Source: Neckera pumila (lineage: Eukaryota; Streptophyta; Bryopsida; Hypnales; Neckeraceae). From it: a stretch of DNA of 64,000 bases. The notes beneath the pieces were generated by a model that did not search any database, was not told the origin of the DNA, and worked only from the letters and a program-made list of their open reading frames with translations. The position numbers and the translations under genes were made by a program. Shown here in pieces: positions 11,312 through 23,339 of this stretch (the first letter of the stretch is position 1; every line of letters starts with the position of its first letter). The DNA lies in contig OZ018408.1 in NCBI GenBank assembly GCA_963969595.1, positions 34,224,108-34,288,107 of the forward strand, read 5' to 3'.

Positions 11312-13137
11312 TCAGATGTCTCCGAAGAGACGAGAGAAATATGGTCACGACGAGCCTATATAAGCTTTCTCTACGCAGCCACCAAAGCATATGGGATTTA
11401 TCCACAATACTCGGCCCTTTCCAGTCCGCAGTCCCTCACCTTCACTGCGGGGTCAAATTTGGCCATAATATAACCTCCTTCCCTCTACACTTTGGCTCAT
11501 TTATGGCAATCTACCTTACGTTAGATACACCAAAGTGGTCACGTTTAGAATTCCCTAACTTTGGCATTTCATCAAATGAAACCAGGGTGCACAATACCAA
11601 TATGGCAAGATGAAGGTACAAACCTTGGTCGTGGCTCCAGCAACCATGAGGCTGGCAATATGGGGCACACACTCGAACGGGAACTCTGCCTTCTCCCAAT
11701 ACTGCAGTCACACAAAGAGAATACTTATTACCTCGACGATTCATGTGCAACTTTAAATACCCTGATCAAAATTCATCACTGAGGCTTAAGTCGTTTAGTA
11801 AGGTTGAGCAACCACCTGAAGTGAAGGGCGATTAACCAAGGATACAGAGTTTTTAAATGACCAATTCAGTCGATTATATTGTGGAAAATAAAATTCATAT
11901 GAGGCCAAATATTATATCACCAGACTCAGCAGACAGACGCCAGTGCATGTGCACGTCAATGAATAAATAAATTTCCTATGCAACCTACTTAAAACTGCTA
12001 GAAATAACACGAGACCTAATTTGGGCTTCTTGGTCCTGTGGGGGTTAAAGAAGAGAGCACAATGACAAGATACGAACCTTGGTCATGACAGGTGCAACGT
12101 GCTTCTCCATCACTTCTCGTATACGCTTCCTCATAGCAATGTCCTCAGACGACAGCAAGTCATCCAGCTGGAAAAAGTCCGACACTGTAATCTCCATAGA
12201 TGATCAGATTCAGCGTTAAGTAAGAATTCCAACCATGACATGCTGAGTCGTAAGCAAGAGGGGAAGAAATCATTGAAGGTGAAAAAGCAAACTTAAAACG
12301 TAGAGGATACTTGAGGCATTTTAACCAGTACGCAGGAGTGTGTTTTATTGGGAGTTGACAACAGAGCTAACTGGAGAGATCATTTTAAATACAAGAGCCA
12401 AATCTGCTGATATCAAATCTATATCACTACGCATGTATTCGTAAGCAATTTCAAAATGGGAGGCTGTAGACCGCTATTGAAGGTACCGTAAACAATCTCA
12501 TTTCCTTTCCAAGATGAGTGACCATAGACAATTAACCAAGTCATGCTTACGCCCCAACTTGCTAATTGAATTCCAACCATGTGTAAGAATAGATGAGTTG
12601 CTGTTGGCAAACGGATAGGATAATACGAGACAGGATCAGGTCCTGAACAGTTTTAATATCCTCTATCCTATACTTACAAAGCCTAATTTCATAACGAAAA
12701 TCGGAACAGGGACCAAATAAAGTTAAAGTCAATACGCACCTGATGCTGGGAATATTGATGCTGGAGTTGCCTGCGGAAACGCAGACTGTACATCCAATGC
12801 AGGAAGGCCAATTCCCAGAGTTGGTACACTTTCCAGCTGAGCTGCTACACAGAGTCAGATCTCGTCTCAGCTTGACCATGTAATGATAATAAATGCAACT
12901 TCAAATTGGTACATTAATTAGTAGAATGAATTCTACAGGTGCACCCAAATTGCAGTTCTCATAAAAGTTCAAAAACTGTCATGGTATTCGCCAATTCGAA
13001 TGAGCTATCTAGAGAGAAGCCATTGCTTCTTAATGAAATTACGTACAAGAGAAGTCACTGTCTTCAGGCTCCAGGTGACCGTGAATGCGAGCCAACCTCC
13101 ACTGGCTCCTTTGCTTCATTTCCATCGATAGCTCCAT
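6835..13137 (-). CDS. ACX4: Peroxisomal acyl-CoA oxidase 4 (acyl-CoA dehydrogenase fold)
   Basis: Members of this family oxidise short-chain acyl-CoA with FAD in peroxisomal beta-oxidation. Proposed exons, 5' to 3' on minus: 13137-13080 (uncertain), 12844-12740, 12184-12078, 11701-11624, 10776-10653, 10415-10342, 10134-10075, 9469-9360, 9149-8990, 8313-8237, 7862-7691, 7285-7193, 7002-6835. They join in phase to about 461 residues, against 436 in Arabidopsis ACX4. Recognisable motifs in order are [100 protein letters not shown] and IYTYEGTY. The last carries the catalytic Glu (about residue 417, equivalent to Arabidopsis E408). The C-terminus is longer than usual and ends Ser-Lys-Asn rather than the Ser-Arg-Leu peroxisomal signal. 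The first exon was chosen only because its phase fits. All other junctions have GT/AG and keep frame, so the gene looks intact. Confidence 0.9.
11230..11331 (-). ncRNA. U6: U6 spliceosomal snRNA
   Basis: Read on minus from 11331, this is a complete U6 RNA: a 5' stem-loop GTCTCTTCGGAGAC, then GATAAAATTGGAACGATACA, the ACAGAGA box, the AGC triad, the GATGACACGCACAAATCGAG internal stem region and the 3' end GGTCCAAATTT. From the GATAAAATTGG segment onward I see no difference from the canonical plant sequence. The changes from the usual GTCCCTTCGGGGAC stem are paired (C-G to U-A), so the stem is preserved. The gene lies inside the ACX4 intron between exons 11701-11624 and 10776-10653, on the same strand. 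The downstream T run is interrupted (TTTCTTT), which is weak for a Pol III terminator. Confidence 0.93.
11357..11363 (-). promoter_or_regulatory. TATA box of the U6 gene
   Basis: TTATATA on the minus strand starts 32 bases before the U6 first base, the position used by plant Pol III snRNA promoters. Confidence 0.75.
11388..11398 (-). promoter_or_regulatory. Upstream sequence element (USE) of the U6 gene
   Basis: ATCCCATATGC on minus matches the plant snRNA USE consensus RTCCCACATCG at 8 of 11 positions. It lies 24 bases from the TATA box. In plants that short spacing specifies Pol III rather than Pol II transcription, so position and spacing both support a working U6 promoter. The element itself is degenerate. 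Confidence 0.6.
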
Positions 13138-14877
13138 AGCTCTATTCACCTCGTTTTATCTAGGAAGCTCCAACACTAATCTGCAAGCAACAGCACCTCC
13201 AGAATTAAACAGCAATCTACAAGCCCTATTGGAGATCCGACATGATTTTACGTAATATTAGAATAAAAAGAATCTTCACAGAGAGGTCTTCCTCTGGTGA
13301 TAGTGACTCCACAGAGACTACTCATGCATGATCGCTATAACTAGGTGATTCGTGGGTTTAGGGTTTCTGTATGATCGATAAGCATATTAAACGATAAGCA
13401 TAGAGTTATAGCGCTCATACATGAGTATAGCGATCATACATGAGTAGCCTCTCCCTGTATCATCATAGGGAGCCCATGGGAAGAATGATCCTCTTTAAGA
13501 TGTTGTCTAAAAGTTCCTCAAAAAGTCACAGCAACGTTTCTCTTCCCAATCCCCAAGTACTATCTCCCTCACAGAGAATTAGACCGAAATTCTGCGATCC
13601 AGCTCTGACACAGTTACTTTCAGAATAGAAAAGAAAAGCACCGTTTCCAATATACAAGAATTTCCTCCGAGAACTTCAAACCCCCTGAAATGAGATCATA
13701 ACCTAACCTAACTCGTCACAAAAAGCTTTGTAAACATACAAAAAATGAACTCATATCAAATTCAAAACAGTCCAAAGTGCAATGAGAATGTAGAACCCAC
13801 AGAAAAAACAAACCCGAGGGGGTGTTGAAAAACTACGTCTGATTCTCAAAGGAACAAATGGGCACAATTAAGGAACTAAAGTACCCAGAAGAAAATTCTC
13901 AAAAGCAATGAAACTCAGCATTTGAGGAATGCAATCACCCAAATTGCAACCACCCAAATTGCAACAACCCAAAATTGCGAACAAACTTATCAACTGGGTC
14001 TGGTCAAGATCATACAAGTCCCTCGAAATTTGCGATCAGAGCTCTCGTTTGAAGTGCAAATGAAGCAAATCCGGGAGGCAAATCGACGCAATTACCAGCA
14101 GAGTTTCGACCTCGAATCAATTCATGGAAAAAGAAGCTAGAAAATAACGAATAATTCCAAACCTGATAGAGGTTTGATGATCCCCGAGTTGACGGAAGCG
14201 CATCAGATGATCTGCGAAGTTAGAACTGAAGTTATGAAAATTCGCAACCAAAACTTGGATCATCGGCAACGACGGTGAAAGGGGTGACCACCGTCTTTGC
14301 CGTGAAGAGCTTCCTGCCACCTCGGATCATTTGGATTCCACGTATCATTCTGACTGGATGCGATAAAGTAACGCGCACCTCCTTCAATCTGAAAATAAGA
14401 AATTTCTGAGTAGTACCGTACGTTGGGGTCAGATTCATTACAGAAGGCCTCATACGAAATCATTTTTTTGGTTGAATTTGATTTCATTGACTTGGTTTAC
14501 AATTTTTGGAAGTTCAGTTTATAGGGTGCGGAATAATTTTGTGATTTTTTTTTTTTTTAACAAATGGGGAGAACCCACTGCATTAAAAAAAAAACACAAA
14601 ACAAAATGGCCAAGCTGCGAGGCTAGAGAATGAAGAGAATATGATTTCATGATCTTTAGCATTTTATAAACTATACCTTGACTTGTAGCAGCACTTACAG
14701 CTCTATCGGTACATAGGGCTTCAAAGATACTCACGGCTTTGACTACATGATTTTTTGAGGATTTAAATTATTTTCATTAATATTTTCTATACTATTCAAT
14801 TATGTCTAGTTATAATTTCTCAAAATTTCATTAGATGCCATATATAATTATATATTTAATTAATTTTTAACAAATTG
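13138..14877. other. Upstream region of ACX4; small tandem motifs
   Basis: This stretch should contain the ACX4 promoter and leader. I see a short tandem repeat of a CACCCAAATTGCAA-type unit, about three copies, near 13935-13980, and a duplicated ATCATACATGAGTA motif near 13410-13445. A minus-strand frame at 14260-14487 reads as plausible protein but matches nothing I know. No other gene is supported. Confidence 0.4.
13358..13366 (-). promoter_or_regulatory. Telo-box upstream of ACX4
   Basis: AAACCCTAA on the minus strand lies about 220 bases upstream of the proposed ACX4 start. Telo-boxes are common in plant promoters and leaders, but a 9-base match can also occur by chance. Confidence 0.3.
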
Positions 14878-15050
14878 CACTACAAGAAAACTATATCCAA
14901 ATTGACATGTCCTAATTGACTAAAATGTTCAAATTGATAGAATTCTATCAAAAAAAATGTCTGAATTGACAGAAAATTGACAAAATAATGTCCAAATTGA
15001 CAAAATAATGTCCAAATTGACCAAAAAATGTCCAAATTGACACTGACCCT
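14878..15050 (+). mobile_element. CACTA (En/Spm) element left end, fragment
   Basis: The sequence begins CACTACAAGAAAA, the typical plant CACTA terminus. It is followed by a dense cluster of direct subterminal repeats of the type TGTCCAAATTGAC, the usual subterminal binding-site arrangement of this superfamily. I found no matching right end nearby, so this is probably a truncated or decayed element. Confidence 0.6.
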
Positions 15051-17041
15051 AGTATAGGATAGTCTGTTCTAAAAGCGACCATGTTCTAAATGCTACTTCT
15101 ATTTAGGAATGAGTGACATGTTGCTTAAAATATCTATTACTATCAATGATGAGTATGGTAGGCTCAAATGGTTGCTTTAAGAATAGAGTACCTTATTCAG
15201 GGTTCGGGGAAATTTTGGAGGTCTTCCAGTAGATTTCCTCCTTCCACAAAAAGTTTTTTTTTTCCGATGGTCACTGGTTATATTATCTTATTTACAAAAA
15301 ATACCAATTTATTTCCTGCAATACCAATTTCTCACCAGCCAATTTCCTCCAAATTGAAATTATACCAACAAAATTGCTAAATTTCAAAATGAATGTACCA
15401 ATTAATATTGCATCCTTGGCAAGAATTGAACCTTTCAAAGCCTTCATCATTTGAAAGCCAAGGATATACCCTTCCAATCCATGTAAGATGAAGTTGAGGA
15501 TAGTTATGAAAAATTTGCATGAAATCACAAAAGAATTTAGGAATCACCTTCTTCAATTGGTTCTTCTATTGCTTGTGTTAGGTACCGCTTAGTATTGGTA
15601 TATAAGTAGTGAAACTTAGAATAATTCGTCCCCAAGACAACAACATCCTTTAGAATGTTGTCAAAGTCATTGTATGGTCCTTTTAAGGCTAATTGTATGA
15701 CACTATCTAAATTTGATGTTGTCATGCCAATTCAAAGCTTTTGCTTGATGTTGTTCTATATAAGAAAAGTCCTTTCACACCTTGTGGTGCTTTCTCATTG
15801 GCACTTAGATAAGATGGCCCCACGAGGGTGGCCCAAACGCCTTCATCCTGGTTTTTTAACTTGTGTTGATACAACTGTGTTGATTGCTATTTTTGTCAAG
15901 AAAGCCATTGGCCGGATCAACACACAAAGTCCCATTTTTTTCACAATCGACAAAAACCAGTTAATCCTATGTTAATAAGGACCCCTTTTCTTTTTTATAG
16001 TGGTTTAAAATACAAACCATGAGATAATGAATATTCCTTCAAGATTGTGGGCTAGTTCACACAAAAAGGAGAAAGAAAATTCTGCATGGTGTGAGCAAGG
16101 AACAAAAAAATCCACTCTTGACCAAAAATTTAAAATATCTTTACTACTTTCTTTGAACAATTTAATAATGTTAATTAAAACCAACCATTGAAGTATTTGA
16201 TCCTACTATGATTTATCATAGTTGGTCCTACAATTCAATACGGCCTTAGGGATATTGACTATTTTCAAAGAATGCCTTTAACAAAAGCATCAAAGCTCTC
16301 ATTTTGAACAACAAGAAAAGTAGGATAACTTTAGGTGATCTTGTCATTATGAGTGTAGAAGACAAGATGTGTGTGATGAATGACTTTTAGCTAAATTCTT
16401 TGGTCAATGAATAAACTCTATTTGAGTGACAAAGAAAAAAACCTCAATTTGACAAGTTTACTCAAAGTTATCCTATTGACTCTATAATGCTATACATTAG
16501 GATCATTTGCTCACTATAATGCACATTCAAAAGAATCATATCAACTTGGCAGAAAACTTTTTATTTGGATGAATCTAGATGACTTATCCATAAATAAGAG
16601 CAAATCCAGAAGTAAGTACTTGTATTTTTACTTTTTTTGACACATTTTCCAACACTCTTTTTTCCACTTTTTTTCCAAAATTCTTTTCAATGTTCTTTCC
16701 AATGTTCATGCTGACATCCTTTTTTAAAGTAAAAATTTAAAATACCAATTTCAATACTAAAATGTCAAAATAATTTAAAAAAAAGTGTCAAAATGTTCTA
16801 AATTCTATGATGTCTCATTTACCAAAACTTTAGTGTCAAATATAATGTACAAAAATTATAAATAACAATCCTTGTTAATATGTTTTCTTTATTCTTTCAA
16901 ATAAGTATATTTTTGGCTCGGCCATCATCTCTAACAATTCTTTATCTTCCACAATGGAAATATTGGAATAAAAAATCATGGAGATTCCTATGCATTAATT
17001 TGCACAATACAAGGTAATAAGGGTTGTCATTAATTGGAAGT
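15051..17041. other. Intergenic DNA, possible transposon remnants
   Basis: AT-rich sequence without a recognisable gene. A minus-strand frame at 15537-15725 gives protein-like sequence (SNLDSVIQLALKGPYND) that may be a degraded mobile-element ORF, but I cannot place it in a family. Confidence 0.4.
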
Positions 17042-17975
17042 TTAACCTCTAAAGGACTAAATGGCGTTTTTGGCAACATAGCGATTCTGGACAGTTCACT
17101 ACAAACAAGAATTTTTTATCTTTGAAAATTTCATACAATGTGTACATGAGGAGTAGGTTTAAGGCCCAACAATTTTCAAAACTTTTGACTACATAGTTAA
17201 AGAGTTATTGGATGATATGTCATTTTCAATGGTCGACGGGCAGCTCAATTTTTTTTTGAAAAAACGCTTTTTTAAAAAACAAAAATTTGAAATTGTTTTT
17301 TAAGACTTATATATATATATGTAAAGCTTTGAATTATTCCATCTTGATTTATGAGATGAAAATTATGAGGTTTTCTAGTTTACAAGGCAGTTATAGATTC
17401 CCTACTCTAAAATAAACTTTGAAGCCTTTTTATTTAACTCAGTTTTTAATATTTTTTGAAAAAAATAAAAGCATAGGATGTATATTGTTTATTAAAACAT
17501 TAAAACTGTTGGGAATGACATTTTTCAATTCCATAATTAAATCCTTAACAATTTAGTGTTTTGAATCATTCTCTACTTCTCTCTACAACCTATTTTTTTC
17601 CTATGTGTTGTACAATTCCAAATGATCTGAGTTATTTTAAGAATGTAGCCAACTTGCTTTGAAGAATGACTCCAAGGAGTAACCATCATTTTGGACATCA
17701 TTTTATTTAAATGTGACCTTGCAAAGTGCAGCTGCCCGATTTTTTGCAGGGCCAAAAAAAGAGATTTTGTCAATTCAAATGCTAATATCTTGCAATCTAC
17801 ACGATGGAAAGTTCTGAAAGTTTTTCCACACAATTATTTCCAAGAAAGCTTACTACAAGATCCTACAGTTATATGTGTCTAAAATTGTTTTTTTCTAAAA
17901 TTTGGTACTTATACTAGAAATGGCAGTTTTGGAGCGTTTTTGGCAAAAATATAGTCTCTGACCTTTAGAGGTTAA
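17042..17975 (+). mobile_element. TTAA-bounded piggyBac-like MITE, family 1, copy b
   Basis: The termini are TTAACCTCTAAAGG at the left and its exact reverse complement CCTTTAGAGGTTAA at the right, giving a perfect 10-bp inverted repeat plus a TTAA duplication. The length is 934 bp including both TTAA. The interior aligns with the copies at 3.9-4.8 kb (reversed) and 34.7-35.6 kb (same direction). No transposase reading frame is present. TTAA target sites with CCY-type ends are the signature of piggyBac elements. Confidence 0.85.
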
Positions 17976-18160
17976 TACTCATTCAATTGTAAGGATGGCA
18001 CAAAGAAGTAACATGTCCTTTAGGCAAATGGCCCAATCTAATGACATTGATGATGTTTTAGTATAAGTTGCTCTAAAAATTCCTAACTAGTTCTACAACG
18101 GTCTAAAAAATATGAAACAACTTAGGTTTGATTCAACTTCTTCTTGCCTATAAACGGAAT

Positions 18161-18630
18161 TTAACCCCTAAAGGATCATTGTCCCTTGAGAAGACAAATG
18201 AGATTTTAGGCAGGATCCTACGGTCTCAATTTCTGTCCTGATTTGCTTAAACTTTTTTTGAAGATAGAAAATTGATTAGCTTTGTGGTAACATTATTTTT
18301 TTTCAATTGATGCTTGGAAACAAAAGTTATGCCCAAATAAACTCAAAATAGGGGAGAGGGGATAGCACAAAAAATATAAAAAATTTGAATTAAATTTTTT
18401 TTTCTTGTAGAATATATTTTTGACTACATGGAAATCATTGATTCATTCCATTTGGATTTGCTATGAGAAAGTTCTGGACAATCTTGTCTTTTGGACGATT
18501 AAAATATCTTCCTAAAAATCTTACTTATAGGATTCATTTTTGAATGCAATTTTTATAGTTTTTCAAAACAAAAGTTCAACATGGTTTAAATTTACTAGAA
18601 CAATCTCACGATTGGAATCAATGCATCTTA
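18161..18630 (-). mobile_element. TTAA element family 2, truncated copy
   Basis: It begins TTAACCCCTAAAGGATCATT and is homologous to the reverse complement of the right half of the 58.3-59.2 kb element. Shared signals include a CATTGTCCCTT string near the end and a later AAAATAGGGGAGAGGGG stretch. The match fades near 18630, before the large inverted repeat, so the other end is missing. Confidence 0.7.
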
Positions 18631-18808
18631 TCACAATATACTGCCATTGTGCCATGACAAGGTCTGGTGCTTGTAGCCTAATTTTTTCTTGTTGTTGTAG
18701 ATTTGTGTAGTAGGAAGCCAAACTACTTGAGAGGAGCCAATGATTTTGAGAGACAAACTTTAGGGTGAGAAATTGAGATGCAATTTTCATCTTTATGAGA
18801 ATTAGGGG

Positions 18809-19901
18809 TAGGGGGTGAATGCAAGAAACACTTGTACTATTGGTTGCGTTTTGTCACACCCTAGTTTTTGATTTTTTTTTTGGCCATAACTTTTGTATTT
18901 TAGATCCAAATGACTCAAAATCTATAGGGAAGCTACTCAAAACCATTATACACCTTGTCTAATTTTTTGGTAATTTTCAAAAATAGTTTACTATTTTTAA
19001 ACAGCCCCGATAATTTCTCACAATGGGTGATTTAGGGATTTTTTGCACTTTTTTAGTATAGAAAAACTAGTTTTGAGCTGAAATTTGGAGGGAATGGTCT
19101 TCTAGTAGACTTATAACTACTGTCCAAAGGATTTAAAAAAACACTTATTTCTATGTGGTGCACAAGTCCACAAAGAGAGATCCTTTCTGCATTTTTTTCC
19201 AAAGGTATAAAACATTATTTTGGTGCGTTTTTTGGTCAAAATCCATCACCAAAAAAAGTTTTCTGAAACGGACAATTTTTAAATTTTTTTACAAAAAAAT
19301 CCTATTTTTTACAAATTAAAATGTCAAAAGTGGTATTTTCTTCACTAGAATTTTTGACATAAAATTCACCCTAAAATCGGTGAAGAAAATACCACTTTTG
19401 ACATTTTGATTTGTAAAAAATAGGATTCTTTCTTAAAAAGAATCTAAAAATTGTCCATTTCAGAAAACTTTTTGGTAATGGATTTTGACCAAAAAACGCA
19501 CCAAAATAATGTTTCATACCTTTGAAAAAAATGCAAAAAGGAGCTCTCTTTGTGGACTTGTGCACTACATAGAAATAAGTGTTTTTAAAAATCCTTTGGA
19601 CAATAGCTATAATCTACTAGAAGACCATTCCATCCAAATTTCACCTCAAAATTTGTTTTTTCGAGTTAAAAAAAGTGCAAAAAAAACTTAAATCATCCAT
19701 TGTGAGAAATTACTGGGGCTGTTTAAGAATAGTAAATTATTTTTGAAAATTACCAAAAAATTAGGCAAGGTGTATAATGGTTATGAGTAGCTTCTCTATA
19801 AATTTTGAGTCATTTGGAGTTTAAATACAAAAATTATGGCAAAAAAAAATCAAAAACTAGGGTATGACAAAACGCTTTTAGTGTTTCTTGCATTCACCCT
19901 A
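18809..19901. mobile_element. 1.1 kb foldback element (near-perfect inverted repeat)
   Basis: The left arm (about 18811-19345) and right arm (about 19380-19899) are near-perfect reverse complements over some 520 bp, with a spacer of only about 34 bases. The arms start GGGGGTGAATGCAAGAAACA and end with the complement. TA flanks both sides (18809-18810 and 19900-19901), possibly a Tc1/mariner-type TSD. There is no coding capacity. A transcript would form a long dsRNA hairpin, a possible siRNA source. Confidence 0.8.
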
Positions 19902-20803
19902 GGATTGCCTTTCTGCACTCTTTCATAAGAAATGTGCCATGTAGGCCTAAAGGCAATAATGCCATTGAGGCTTTTGCTTTGAAGGTGAAGATCTTTAAAT
20001 CTAAGAAGTGTCATCTTGATTTTGATTAGTATTTTTTATTTTGGAGAGCTGCATTGTAGAGTTGTGGTCTTTGAGATTGAAGGAGTTGTGATGGTCTCAA
20101 GGTTTGTGGGTTGTCTCCAATCAAAATAAAACAAAGGATTTTGCCTACCACTTTTTTGCTTTTCTATTAAGTTTACACCTTGAATTGTGTTTTTCCTTTG
20201 TTGCTAATCTTACCTCTTTAGTTTGCAATCTATTGATTTTTGCTGCTTTCATTAGCTGACTAACCGACTAACTAGAATGTAGAATTTGCAACTCTGCAAT
20301 TTTAGTAGGCTAATTCAATCAATTTTAGATTGATTTGTGTACTTCTTGACATAAGTCATCTATGACTCTATTTCTGTCAATATTATTTCTTATTGATCAA
20401 AGTCCCTATATTATTAGCTATAACTTCTTGTCAATTAGCTGCAACTTCTTGTTGATTTATTGCAATCTGTGGCTTTTTGTCAAATAGCCATAATCTCTTG
20501 CTGATTTTAGTGTGATTTGCAGGGATTTGTATTTTCCACGTTCTTTTTGTAATTTGGACATTTGTTGCTTTTAGTTTAGGCATGCTTCAATGATTTGTAT
20601 TCCAACCAATTTGTTAGATGTAGAGTTTTGGACTTTGCCCTCATTTTATAAGCTTTTGAAATTAGTTTAGGAAGGGTGGCTTTGCAATTTTTATTTAAGG
20701 TCTAGATGGGATTTCTTGAACAGTTTTGCTTTGACTTTTATATCTTATTATTTTAGTTCCTTGGGGTTGCATTTTCATTATAAGTTTGTTGTCCCTCTTT
20801 GGC
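19902..20803. other. Intergenic DNA, no gene recognised
   Basis: T-rich plus strand with loosely repeated TTGCAACTTCTTG-like phrases near 20420-20520. No coding region or RNA gene is supported. Confidence 0.45.
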
Positions 20804-21427
20804 TATCACTACAAAAGAAAGAGGCACTAATTAACAAAAAATAAATGCATTTACGTTGATTACAACAAATGCTTTTAAAGCTCTATTGATTCAGCAATCC
20901 TCTCAACATCAATCAATATAATTTTGTTGATTTGGCCCAAAAAATAAGACTTCAATTTTCTTACATAAAATCAATAAAAATAGATTGAGTAAGAATAAAT
21001 AAAAACAAACCACCTATTATATTCATTAAGATACAGCCTTGGTGCAATAGTTGAAATATAGTTTTTCATGTATGTGGTTGTAGGTTCAAATCCCACTGGC
21101 AACCTTGCCTATGTAGCAGGTTTGCCTAAACGGCAGCCTTGTCCATGGGCAAATTTGCCTAGGTGGCAACTTGTGTACATGATGGGTCTGCCTAGGTGGC
21201 AGTCCAATCTATATAGTGGTTTTTGCCTATGTGGCAGATATTGCCTACATGGCAAGCTACGTGGATTAATAATAATTTTTTTTGAACTTGACCAAATTCA
21301 AAAATAAAATCAACATAAATGTGTTGATTATTGTCCAAATCAAAATGTCCTAATTAACTATCCAAATCAACATATATATGTTTTCATTTTTCTATTGAAT
21401 TGGACATTAAACTTTTTAGTAGTGTAT
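20804..21427 (+). mobile_element. Non-autonomous CACTA element
   Basis: The 618-bp element runs 20807-21424. It starts CACTACAAAAG and ends with CTTTTTAGTAGTG, the inverted CACTA terminus. The 3-bp sequence TAT is duplicated on both sides (20804-20806 and 21425-21427), the exact TSD length expected. Subterminal motifs such as AATGTCCTAATTAAC occur near the right end. It holds a run of imperfect TTTGCCTAGGTGGCA-type repeats (21100-21260) and a tRNA-like head. It has no transposase. Confidence 0.85.
21031..21278 (+). mobile_element. SINE-like insertion with tRNA-type Pol III boxes
   Basis: Within the CACTA element, TGGTGCAATAG (21040-21050) fits the Pol III A-box TRGYNNANNNG and GGTTCAAATCC (21083-21093) is a perfect B-box. 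They are 43 bases apart, as in tRNA genes. The head ACAGCCTTGGTGCAAT resembles plant tRNA-derived SINE heads. A T-rich tract near 21278 may be the 3' tail. No target duplication was found, so the exact limits are uncertain. Confidence 0.5.
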
Positions 21428-23000
21428 ATTTGTGGATCGCAGTGGCCCCTATGTTTGCTTTACTTGCCAAATATTGGTTTGCTTCTTTGCCTCTACTCTT
21501 AACAATAATGCTGTCTGCAAACATTTATTTCTCTTAAATTTGGCAAACAAAGCTTGATAGACTAAGAGGTGGTTTTTATACTTTAAAAGGGAAGGTTGTG
21601 GCTCCTATTGATGCGGTGTTTACCTCAAATGAATCGTCTTGCTCCAAAGAAGTGATCAACCTCACTGACAATAATTATGCAATGAAGAAATCATCATTGA
21701 AAAAGAAAAAAAATTAGGATCTTGTCAATGTTTCTTGCCATTGGCATGAGGTTTGTGCAGTTAAGTTTTTTTGGGACTCAAGAGCAATTTGTTGACGCTA
21801 ATCTAACATCCATAGAGTGTCTTGCTTGCATTGCTATCAATGACATGCCTAAGTTGATAGTGCCTAATTGATTGGATAAACTTAAAAAGCATGAGAAAAA
21901 GAAGATGGCTATGGTCAATAATAGCAAGCTGGTTTGCTAAAAAGTGAAACTTACTTTCATAAAGATTGCATTCATTTGAAACATATACGCTTGTAGGCTC
22001 AAGACGTCTTCAATTATTTCTTCAGCAAGTTTATGATGCCATGTCCAATAAAAACTAGCATGAAGGAGTACAATTCTCTTCTATCTTTATAATTTTGTAT
22101 AATGAATGTCCTATGTGTGATTATACTTCCTCAAGTTAGTATTTGAGCAATTGAAGGTGAAACATGTACCTAGGAAACATTGGTGTAAATCATTTAGGTT
22201 GAAAAATGGCTCAATATCTACATGGGTGATTGCAAGATATACTTGCCTTTTTGTGTCTCCTTGACCTTGGATGGGTGGTTTTTTGTTCATTATTTTTGTG
22301 TCTTAGGTCCATGTTTAGTGAAATTAGAATGGAATGTATATGTGGTAGTTTTCTACATTAGATGTTTTTTTGAAATTTTTGAAATTTTTTTTACTATTTT
22401 TAAATATTCCTCAATTGCATGTTTATATTGGCCATTTTGGGGATTTTGAGTACTACTTCTGATCCAAAAATGTGAAGCTAAAAAATGGAGATGTTTAAGG
22501 TCTCCAATCTTTACATGGATTGGGGTTGAGCTTTCTAAAAAATTGGCCCATCTTAGTTGTGCACATGGGCTCAAATTGTCAGGCGGTTTTAAGACAATGG
22601 AGTCCTACAAAGAATGCAAGTGCCTTATACGTAAACTACCATTCTAAGTATTATTTGAGTACATTGCAGCAAAAATCGGAAGACAAAATGAAGGTATGCT
22701 GTGAAAACACTGAGGTGTACACTTGTAATGAGCTTTACTTAAAGACTTTGAACATCTTAGAGAGAGAGAGAGTTTATGAATTTTTGCACTCAAGGGTTGA
22801 CTTGTACTAACGGGGAATTCTTTGGTAGGCCGTTGTATTAGTACTTCTGAAGTTCAAGTGACACTATCAAACTTTTCTTGGTGAGCTTTGTATTGCATCA
22901 TTAATTTCTCAACCTTAGGCTTAAATCTAACTCAAGGCTTCTTACAGGGCAATATGGTGGCTTCATCTTCCACATCCCTTTTAGTGCTATACCGCGGCAC

Positions 23001-23339
23001 TTATTTTTGAACCATAGCCTTGTAACTAATTCTATGCTTCTCATGTCGCAGTGGAATTGTTTCATCCTTCACAGGCCTTTTACTGTATGCTGTAGACGGT
23101 GCTTCCACATGTATCCCTTTTGATTGAGGAAGTGTAAGCTTTGTATTGATCAATATGAAATTGATCAGCCCCCCAAGCAATTCTAGGCATATGCTCGAAA
23201 GTGCTCTTCTTCGAAGACTTTTCAGAAGCGGGTAGGATTGGTGAGTCATTGTCCTATTGTTGTCTGAATTTGGGCTAAGAAGTCTACGTCTTCTTCTCCT
23301 AAATAATGGAACAACTTTGAGAACTTTCTGCCGCCGCAT
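23001..23339 (-). CDS. Hypothetical 112-residue open frame
   Basis: An uninterrupted frame of 112 codons, longer than most random frames in this AT-rich sequence. The product is strongly basic with a run of arginines near residues 14-19 and a hydrophobic patch around residues 53-63. I see no family resemblance and no splice-linked neighbours, so it may be non-coding. Confidence 0.2.
   Translation of the reverse strand: MRRQKVLKVVPLFRRRRRRLLSPNSDNNRTMTHQSYPLLKSLRRRALSSICLELLGGLINFILINTKLTLPQSKGIHVEAPSTAYSKRPVKDETIPLRHEKHRISYKAMVQK

Noticed and set aside
14260..14487. An upstream exon of ACX4 or a separate gene
   Set aside because: The protein-like minus-strand frame has no homology I recognise, and ACX4 homologues have no matching N-terminal extension.
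21040..21093. A genuine tRNA gene
   Set aside because: A and B boxes are present but no cloverleaf acceptor or anticodon stem can be formed; it fits a tRNA-derived SINE head better.
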